In this document: positions 1-4,861 of the stretch, piece by piece | Layout: every line of letters begins with the position of its first letter | How positions within the stretch are numbered: the first letter of the stretch is position 1 | Assembly (NCBI GenBank): GCA_030836935.1 | Contig: JAUPMA010000317.1 | Coordinates: 1 to 5,922 of the forward strand | Origin: Pseudomonadota bacterium | Lineage (GTDB): Bacteria > Pseudomonadota > Gammaproteobacteria > SZUA-229 | Reading direction: 5' to 3' | DNA length: 5,922 nucleotides | Notes under the pieces: generated by a model | What the model saw: only the letters and a program-made list of their open reading frames with translations | Database searches by the model: none | Told to the model about the DNA's origin: nothing | Made by a program: the position numbers and the translations under genes

Positions 1-1
1 G

Positions 2-853
2 CGCGTTAAAAACTCTGTTATGGATTATCTCGAAGGTGTTGGCCCCGAGTTGCCATACAACGGGCCGGCCGTGCCTTTTGTTGCGGTGCCGACAACGGCA
101 GGTACCGGCAGTGAAGCGACCAAAAATGCTGTACTCAGTGTGCAAGGCAAAGATGGCTTCAAAAAATCCTTTCGTCACGACAAGCTGGTGGCAGAGTACG
201 CCATTATTGATCCGTCATTGCTGGCGAGTTGTCCGGCGGAAATTATTGCCGCCAATGGCATGGATGCGCTGACGCAATTAATCGAATCCTATGTTTCTAC
301 CCGGGCCAATCCATTCACAGATGCACTGTGTATCAGTGGCTTGCGTGCAGCGCGTGATGGTTTGCTGGCGTTATACGAAAATCCGGCCAGCAAACAGGCG
401 CAATACCACATGGCGTATGCATCCATGCAATCGGGCATTTGCCTGGCGCAAACCGGTTTGGGTTCGGTGCACGGTTTGGCATCGCCGCTGGGTGCGTTTT
501 ATCCCATACCACATGGCGTGGTGTGCGGTACGCTGGTGGCGAAAGCAACGGAAGTGAATATCGAGGCCATGCTGCATCGTGAATCAGCCAATCCTGCGCT
601 CGATAAATATGCGCGCCTGGCTGAAGTGTTGCTGCAAAAACGGGTACACAATAAACACGAGGCCTGGGATAGCTTGTGCAGACTGTTGCATGACTGGACG
701 CAGCAGTTGAAGTTGCCATTGCTGTCGGCATACGGCCTCGACGAATCCGGTCTGGATCATGTGGTGGCCAATTCTCGCGGCAGCAGTATGAAAACCAATC
801 CGATTGTGTTGACGGATGCTGAGTTGTATGGGTTATTGCGTACACGGTTGTGA
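2..853 (+). CDS. Iron-containing (group III) alcohol dehydrogenase, C-terminal part (5' truncated by window edge)
   Basis: The reading frame is open from position 2, with no start visible, and stops with TGA at 851-853. The family carries out NAD(P)-dependent alcohol/aldehyde interconversion in the cytoplasm using a bound divalent metal. Seen here, numbering from the Met at 20: the family motif PTTAGTGSE at about 24-32, the GMDAL helix with metal-ligand Asp82, and GLGSVHGLASPLGAFYPIPHG at about 146-166 with His151 and His165. Compared from memory with E. coli FucO (about 382 residues, ligands Asp196, His200, His263, His277), roughly the first 100 residues are missing, including the dinucleotide-binding GGGS region. 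The position matching FucO His200 is Gln86 and that matching His267 is Ser155, so this is a non-canonical subfamily. Substrate cannot be assigned. The next gene on the same strand starts 74 bp downstream; no functional link is evident. Confidence 0.93.
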   Translation, partial: RVKNSVMDYLEGVGPELPYNGPAVPFVAVPTTAGTGSEATKNAVLSVQGKDGFKKSFRHDKLVAEYAIIDPSLLASCPAEIIAANGMDALTQLIESYVSTRANPFTDALCISGLRAARDGLLALYENPASKQAQYHMAYASMQSGICLAQTGLGSVHGLASPLGAFYPIPHGVVCGTLVAKATEVNIEAMLHRESANPALDKYARLAEVLLQKRVHNKHEAWDSLCRLLHDWTQQLKLPLLSAYGLDESGLDHVVANSRGSSMKTNPIVLTDAELYGLLRTRL

Positions 854-866
854 ATGTTTCAGGGTC

Positions 867-881
867 TTAAGGCAGGCTTAA
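867..881 (+). terminator. Weak stem-loop after the ADH gene, possible terminator
   Basis: TTAAG (867-871) and CTTAA (877-881) are perfect inverted arms of 5 bp around a 5-base loop, followed by C and four T. It lies 14 bp after the ADH stop. The stem is short and AT-rich and the T run is minimal, so this is at best a weak intrinsic terminator; read-through into the next gene is quite possible. Confidence 0.2.
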
Positions 882-927
882 CTTTTAACAGGTAACTTAC
901 AGGTTCCATTACTTCTAATTGCTCTTT

Positions 928-2898
928 ATGGCGATCATCAAACTGTTAAGGCCTTTCATTGTTTTTATACTGGCGGCGCTGGTAACGCTCAGTCTGTCCC
1001 GTATGGGACTGGTGATCTGGAAACTGGATCGTGTGCTGGAGACTAACGGGCTGTTTTATATTTTTCTCCAGGGTATTCGTTTTGACATTGTTGTGCTGGG
1101 CATGATGATGCTTGTTCCGGTTGTGTTTGCGCCGGTGATGTCGTTGACAAATTTGACGCAACGCATCTGGAATCTGCTGGTTCGCGTTTATCTGGTGATC
1201 ATTTTTGCGGTGCTGGTTTATATGGAGCTGGCAACACCATCATTCATTAATCAATACGATTTGCGTCCAAATTATATTTTTGTTGAATACCTGAAATATC
1301 CGAAAGAAGTGTTTTCCACCTTGTGGTCTGGTTACAAACTGCAATTGATTTCATCAGCCATTATTACGATTCTGTCCGGTTATTTTATTGAAAGAACTAT
1401 CAGGCACTATCAATCTGCGGATGAGAAATTGCGTATGCCGGTGGCATTGTTGCTGGTTCCTGTATTGTTTGTAACAGCAGGCATGATGATTCGTTCAACA
1501 ACAAATCACCGTCCTGTCAATCCAAGTACTGTAGCCTTTTCGCCTGATCCAATGGTTAATACATTGCCACTGAATTCAACTTATTCAGTGATTTATGCCA
1601 TATACGATGAACGTAATCGTGATACAGGCTCTTTTGCCTACGGCAATATTGAAGATCAGCGTGTAGTAGAAATCATGCGGCATAGCATGCGTGTAGCACT
1701 GGAGGAATTTGTTGATCCGGCTATCCCGACATTGCACCGGCAACAGGCTTATGTGCAGCGTCAGCGCCCGCTTAATCTGGTGATTATTCTGGAAGAAAGT
1801 TTAAGTGGTGAATTTGTCGGTGCCCTGGGTGGTGAACAATGGACGCCGAATCTGGATGCTTTATCAAAAGAAGGTATCTGGTTTGAAGATATGCATGCAA
1901 CCGGTACGCGTTCGGTGCGCGGAATTGAGGCGGTGGTTACCGGTTTTTTACCAACCAGTTCTACCAGCGTTGTTAAGCTGAATAAATCGCAACGTGATTT
2001 CTTTACCATTGCGCAACTGCTTTCAAGGCATAACTATGACACCAGCTTTATTTATGGCGGCGAATCGCATTTCGATAATATGAAAGGTTTCTTTGCCAAT
2101 AATGGATTTAAAAAAGTATATGACGAAAACGACTATGAGAACCCGGTGTTTTATGGTTCCTGGGGTGTTTCAGATGAGGATTTGTTCAACAAGGCACATG
2201 AAGTATTCTCTACTTATTCGGCAGACAAGCCATTTTTTAGTCTGGTATTTACCTCGTCCAATCACCCGCCATTCGATTTTCCGGATGGACGCATAGAAAT
2301 AAAAGATGGTCCAAAGCAATCCATCCCCAATGCCGTGCGTTATACCGATTATGCGCTGGGAGAATTTTTCAAGAAGGCGAAGCAATCAAAATACTGGGAT
2401 AACACTCTGTTTGTGATCGTGGCCGATCATTGCGACAAGGTTTCCGGCGCGGAACTGGTTCCCGTGACGCATTATCATATTCCCGCGTTGATGCTGGGTG
2501 CTGATATCAAACCGGTGCAGTACAAACCGCTGGCCAGCCAGATTGATCTGATGCCGACGGCGCTGTCATTAATGGGTGTGAACTCGCAACATCCGATGAC
2601 AGGTTTTGATCTGGCGCCGAATATTCTTGAAGGAAAAAATGATCCGGGCCGTGCGGTAATGCAATTTGACAAGACCCTGGCTTATATGGAAGGTGATCGG
2701 GTGGCGATTTACCAGAAGAATCTTCCGGTCAAGGAATTCCATTATGCCGGAAAAACATTGGTGCCATCAACTGACACAGACCTGGCATTCGAGGAACGTG
2801 GTTTGGCGCATATTAAGTGGCCAGTAATTGCCTACCAGGAAATGCTGTACCGATTACCACCCGGAAAAAACCTTCAGTCTGTTCGTGCCGGAAATTGA
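928..2898 (+). CDS. LtaS-family phosphoglycerol/phosphoethanolamine transferase (sulfatase-fold membrane enzyme)
   Basis: A 656-residue protein with LtaS-type architecture: five hydrophobic helices (about 8-31, 52-73, 83-103, 138-156, 170-188), a linker, then a large extracytoplasmic alkaline-phosphatase/sulfatase-fold domain. Visible active-site elements are NLVIILEES with metal-ligand candidate Glu289, the ATGTRSVRGIEA segment with candidate nucleophile Ser329 (Thr in Staphylococcus LtaS), VADHCD with Asp500-His501, and THYHIP with His515/His517. Known members transfer sn-glycerol-1-phosphate or phosphoethanolamine from phospholipids onto glycolipids, periplasmic glucans or similar acceptors; the acceptor here is unknown. 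Just after the last helix, HRPVNPSTVAFS and the following LPLNS stretch look like the linker of the Gram-negative branch (recalled, not searched). ATG 928 is preferred; TTG 919 follows an in-frame TAA at 916-918. Neither has a clear Shine-Dalgarno. The 3' end lies 4 bp from the convergent PAP2 gene. OpgB-like glucan modification is an alternative role. Confidence 0.9.
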   Translation: MAIIKLLRPFIVFILAALVTLSLSRMGLVIWKLDRVLETNGLFYIFLQGIRFDIVVLGMMMLVPVVFAPVMSLTNLTQRIWNLLVRVYLVIIFAVLVYMELATPSFINQYDLRPNYIFVEYLKYPKEVFSTLWSGYKLQLISSAIITILSGYFIERTIRHYQSADEKLRMPVALLLVPVLFVTAGMMIRSTTNHRPVNPSTVAFSPDPMVNTLPLNSTYSVIYAIYDERNRDTGSFAYGNIEDQRVVEIMRHSMRVALEEFVDPAIPTLHRQQAYVQRQRPLNLVIILEESLSGEFVGALGGEQWTPNLDALSKEGIWFEDMHATGTRSVRGIEAVVTGFLPTSSTSVVKLNKSQRDFFTIAQLLSRHNYDTSFIYGGESHFDNMKGFFANNGFKKVYDENDYENPVFYGSWGVSDEDLFNKAHEVFSTYSADKPFFSLVFTSSNHPPFDFPDGRIEIKDGPKQSIPNAVRYTDYALGEFFKKAKQSKYWDNTLFVIVADHCDKVSGAELVPVTHYHIPALMLGADIKPVQYKPLASQIDLMPTALSLMGVNSQHPMTGFDLAPNILEGKNDPGRAVMQFDKTLAYMEGDRVAIYQKNLPVKEFHYAGKTLVPSTDTDLAFEERGLAHIKWPVIAYQEMLYRLPPGKNLQSVRAGN

Positions 2899-2902
2899 CA
2901 TA

Positions 2903-3457
2903 TCAAATACTGACCGCGGCCAGCAAGGTGCCCAGCAACGCGCCAACCAGTACATCGGTTGGATAATGCAAACCTAGCACAACACGTGATGCGGCTACCA
3001 GCATGGTGAACGGAATCAGAATCAGTCCAAGTTCCGGAAATGCACTCACGGCAATAATGCAGAATGAAAAGGCATGCAACGTATGGCCGGATGGGAAACT
3101 GTACAAATCCAGCATCGCCGTGCCCTGGCTAATGCAGGCGTGACTGATGCATGGGCGCTGGCGTACCAGATTATTTTTCAGTAATTTGTAAATGACTACT
3201 CCGGCTATACCCGTTACTGCCATTGTGATGGATGTCTCGACAGCGGATTGCCCATATAACAATGGCAGTGCAAATATCAGTATGTACCAGAATAAGCCAT
3301 TGCCGAGCCTGCTGATAATTGAGAAAAATATTCTTGTGATTTCATTTGATGAATATTTATTCATTGCCAGGCAGAAGCGCAGCTCATACTGATCCATCCA
3401 CTGAAATAATCCCTGGTTGCTCTGCAGATTGTTTGATAAGTTGCTCGGATTTAACAT
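2903..3457 (-). CDS. PAP2 superfamily membrane phosphatase
   Basis: A 184-residue integral membrane protein with the three PAP2 (acid phosphatase/vanadium haloperoxidase fold) signatures: K94-x6-R101-P102; P122-S123-G124-H125; and S158-adjacent SR (157-158) with x5-H164-x3-D168. His125 and His164 are the expected catalytic acid/base and nucleophile. Hydrophobic segments lie at about 54-69, 75-92, 127-146 and 145-163 plus the C-terminus, which suits a small lipid phosphatase. Family substrates include phosphatidate, phosphatidylglycerophosphate, undecaprenyl pyrophosphate and lipid A phosphate; sequence alone does not choose among them. The start at 3457 is chosen because AGGTGA stands 6 bases upstream, although this makes the gene overlap the end of the glycosyltransferase by 74 bp. 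Met21 (codon 3395-3397) is an alternative with a poorer, 12-base-spaced AGGGA. It is almost certainly co-transcribed and translationally coupled with the upstream glycosyltransferase. Confidence 0.92.
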   Translation of the reverse strand: MLNPSNLSNNLQSNQGLFQWMDQYELRFCLAMNKYSSNEITRIFFSIISRLGNGLFWYILIFALPLLYGQSAVETSITMAVTGIAGVVIYKLLKNNLVRQRPCISHACISQGTAMLDLYSFPSGHTLHAFSFCIIAVSAFPELGLILIPFTMLVAASRVVLGLHYPTDVLVGALLGTLLAAVSI

Positions 3458-4568
3458 GGCTGATCACCTGTTTTTCGAAATGGTCGATAATGTTTTTCCA
3501 GTCATTTTTCTCGGCGCTGATTCGCGCCTGTTTTCGTAATGCTTCCAGCTGTTGCCTGTTTTTTTCCAGGGTTCCGGCTGCGTCAATGAATTGCTGGCGA
3601 TTGCCCGGCTCAACCACCAGGCCATTGTGCTGGTTGCGGATGTGCATTTTTGCTGCGGCATAATCAAATCCGAGCACGGTCAGGCTGCTGGCCATGGCCT
3701 CAAGAATGACGTTGCCAAAGGTTTCGGTTTCCGAGCCGAACAGAAAAACATCGGCTGATGCAAAATGCTGTGATAATTCAATGCCAACCTTGGCGCCACA
3801 AAAAATGATGTCAGGGTAATTTCTTTTTAATCGCGGTAACTGCGGGCCATCGCCGACCATGACCAGTTTGACGCGCGCATTTATGCGCTGCATGTTGCGC
3901 CAGGCTTCAATTACCAGGCTGATATTTTTTTCGGCTGCAATACGGCCTACATACAGGGCTACCGTGTCGTTTTCATTGGCTTGCCATGATTTGCGCAAGT
4001 CGTTGCTGCGATGTTCGGGATGATAAACAGATGTATCGATGCCGCGGCTGAACAAATCGACATGCGTTATGCCGCGCGTTTTCAGTTGTTCAACCAGTAC
4101 CGGCGAAGGCGCCAGTGTGCAGGCGGTCCGGTTATGAAAATGTTTCAGCCATGAAAAAATGACGGGCTCCAGCCAGCTCATGCCATAGTGCTTGCTGTAG
4201 GCATGAAAGTTGGTGTGAAAACCGCTCAATACCGGGATACCCAGCTTGTTTGCCGTGCTGACGGCAGACCATCCCAGCGGCCCTTCCGTGGCGACATAAA
4301 TGGCGTGCGGTGTTTCGCTTTTCCATAAACGCAGCAGTTTGTTGCCGGCGGGAAAACCGAATTGCAATCCGGCATAACCGGGTATGGATATGCCCAGGGT
4401 ATGGGTGAGATTGGGCTGGGAAAAATGCCTGGCTTCGTGTTTTTGCCGGGGGCGCACAATGTGAATCTGGTGACCGCGTGATTCCAGTTCCTGAACCAGT
4501 CGCGCCAGGGTTTTGGCGACGCCGTTAATTTCCGGGATATAGGTTTCAGTTACCAGGGTAATACGCAT
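3384..4568 (-). CDS. GT4-family glycosyltransferase (GT-B fold), probable lipid or envelope glycan glycosyltransferase
   Basis: A 394-residue cytoplasmic, probably membrane-associated retaining glycosyltransferase with two Rossmann-like domains. The N-terminal acceptor domain begins MRITLVTETYIPEINGVAKT, with the NGVAKT loop at 15-20 and SGFHTNFHAYSKHYG at 115-129. The C-terminal donor domain holds the GRIAAEK nucleotide-sugar motif (208-214), VMVGDGP (237-242) and the EX7E motif, Glu282 and Glu290. Relatives use GDP- or UDP-sugars to glycosylate diacylglycerol, phosphatidylinositol or other lipids; automated annotation often calls them mannosyltransferases, but the donor and acceptor are not determined here. 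There is no signal peptide. The start at 4568 fits the family's N-terminus; only a weak GAAG lies 8 bases upstream. The last 25 codons are double-coding with the start of the PAP2 gene. Regulation probably comes from the divergent intergenic region, with a long leader. Confidence 0.92.
   Translation of the reverse strand: MRITLVTETYIPEINGVAKTLARLVQELESRGHQIHIVRPRQKHEARHFSQPNLTHTLGISIPGYAGLQFGFPAGNKLLRLWKSETPHAIYVATEGPLGWSAVSTANKLGIPVLSGFHTNFHAYSKHYGMSWLEPVIFSWLKHFHNRTACTLAPSPVLVEQLKTRGITHVDLFSRGIDTSVYHPEHRSNDLRKSWQANENDTVALYVGRIAAEKNISLVIEAWRNMQRINARVKLVMVGDGPQLPRLKRNYPDIIFCGAKVGIELSQHFASADVFLFGSETETFGNVILEAMASSLTVLGFDYAAAKMHIRNQHNGLVVEPGNRQQFIDAAGTLEKNRQQLEALRKQARISAEKNDWKNIIDHFEKQVISHVKSEQLIKQSAEQPGIISVDGSV
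3464..3469 (-). promoter_or_regulatory. Shine-Dalgarno of the PAP2 gene, inside the glycosyltransferase coding region
   Basis: On the minus strand AGGTGA sits 6 bases before the ATG at 3457. It is a strong match to the anti-Shine-Dalgarno at good spacing, and decides the long start for the PAP2 gene. It lies within the last 30 codons of the glycosyltransferase, so terminating and initiating ribosomes would interfere or couple here. Confidence 0.6.
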
Positions 4569-4615
4569 AAATCAGGCTTCAGTCGTTGCGTCTGCGGCAC
4601 TATGCGTTGGCGAGA

Positions 4616-4654
4616 TGACGGCTAAATGTCCGCCAGGTGACGGTTCGGTGACGG
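4616..4654. repeat. 11-bp-phased TGACGG repeat
   Basis: TGACGG occurs at 4616-4621, 4638-4643 and 4649-4654. The starts are 22 and 11 bp apart, and a degenerate copy, TGTCCG, fills the gap at 4627-4632, so four units sit on an 11-bp register. The last two are part of a perfect 8-bp direct repeat GGTGACGG (4636-4643, 4647-4654). A near-helical-turn period puts all copies on one DNA face, as in cooperative regulator sites. The unit length is not a multiple of three, so this is not a coding repeat. Confidence 0.55.
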
Positions 4655-4680
4655 CAACTGTGGTTTCGGCAGACTGGCGG
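4630..4680 (-). repeat. Inverted repeat in the putative glycosyltransferase leader, with an alternative pairing partner
   Basis: CCGCCAG (4630-4636) and CTGGCGG (4674-4680) are perfect 7-bp inverted arms enclosing 37 bases. A further TGGCG (4608-4612) is complementary to CGCCA (4631-4635). In RNA transcribed leftward, the middle arm could therefore pair with either the earlier or the later arm, but not both. The arms have no T run after them, so neither stem is a standard terminator. The function is unproven. Confidence 0.4.
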
Positions 4681-4751
4681 CTATCTTCCCGGTCAGTATG
4701 TTGCGCTGCTCATCTGTTCAAATAATCCATTTCGATAATCCAACCTGTTGA

Positions 4752-4781
4752 AATATAAATAAATAAATGTATGCATGTAAA
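4752..4781 (-). promoter_or_regulatory. Candidate sigma70 promoter for the glycosyltransferase-PAP2 operon
   Basis: Read leftward, TTTACA (4781-4776; 5/6 match to TTGACA) and TATATT (4757-4752; 5/6 match to TATAAT) are separated by 18 bp. Transcription would start near 4745, giving a leader of about 175 bases before the ATG at 4568. The AT-rich setting supports it but also raises the chance of a random match. Confidence 0.4.
4756..4768 (+). repeat. Short TAAA tandem repeat
   Basis: Three tandem TAAA units plus a final T lie between the candidate -35 and -10 boxes of the leftward promoter. A change in unit number would alter the promoter spacer in 4-bp steps. Three units is few for true phase variation. 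Confidence 0.5.
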
Positions 4782-4804
4782 AACACTTGTTTTTGGACTA
4801 TAAA
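4776..4804 (+). promoter_or_regulatory. Candidate aceE promoter
   Basis: TATAAA (4799-4804; 5/6 match to TATAAT) is preceded at 17 bp by TGTAAA (4776-4781), a poor -35 match (3/6). Transcription would begin near 4811, giving a leader of about 50 bases. The -35 hexamer is the complement of the one proposed for the leftward promoter. A weak -35 would suit an activator-dependent promoter. Confidence 0.35.
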
Positions 4805-4837
4805 GAATTCACCATACACACATACCTAATTCATGCA

Positions 4838-4848
4838 GGGTTTGACCC
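4838..4848. promoter_or_regulatory. Small palindrome GGGT-TTG-ACCC before aceE, possible operator
   Basis: Perfect 4-bp arms around TTG, directly upstream of the aceE Shine-Dalgarno. It contains GGTnnnACC, the core of the PdhR operator known in enterobacteria, but the flanking AATT/AATT bases of that operator are absent. A short palindrome such as this can occur by chance. Confidence 0.2.
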
Positions 4849-4853
4849 GGGAG
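4849..4853 (+). promoter_or_regulatory. aceE Shine-Dalgarno
   Basis: GGGAG lies 8 bases before the ATG at 4862 and fixes the aceE start. No other in-frame start exists nearby upstream. Confidence 0.8.
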
Positions 4854-4861
4854 AACACGCC

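Larger units (their letters stand above)
4569..4861. other. Divergent intergenic region between the glycosyltransferase and aceE
   Basis: This 293-bp stretch separates two divergent genes and has two parts. The half near the glycosyltransferase (4569-4710) is GC-rich and carries an 11-bp-phased TGACGG repeat and inverted repeats. The half near aceE (4715-4835) is AT-rich with promoter-like hexamers on both strands. No convincing gene was found in it; the ORFs present are under 21 codons and lack ribosome binding sites. An additional near-repeat, CTGTTCAAATAA (4714-4725) and CTGTTGAAATAT (4745-4756), and two copies of ATAATCC (4722-4728, 4735-4741) flank the promoter region and may be protein-binding sites. 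Confidence 0.8.

Noticed and set aside
333..845. 170-codon ORF antisense to the alcohol dehydrogenase
   Set aside because: It lies wholly within the dehydrogenase gene, is rich in His, Pro and Arg with no domain pattern, and looks like a shadow frame.
3346..3663. 105-codon plus-strand ORF across the PAP2/glycosyltransferase junction
   Set aside because: Both minus-strand genes are firmly identified by motifs; this frame is Cys/Ser-rich with no ribosome binding site or motif.
4695..4721. Second leftward promoter candidate (TTGAAC and CATACT)
   Set aside because: The spacer is only 15 bp and the -10 match is 4 of 6; the candidate at 4752-4781 is better.
4767..4829. Twenty-codon ORF in the AT-rich intergenic block
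   Set aside because: It has no ribosome binding site, and most of it overlaps the promoter candidates; composition alone explains it.
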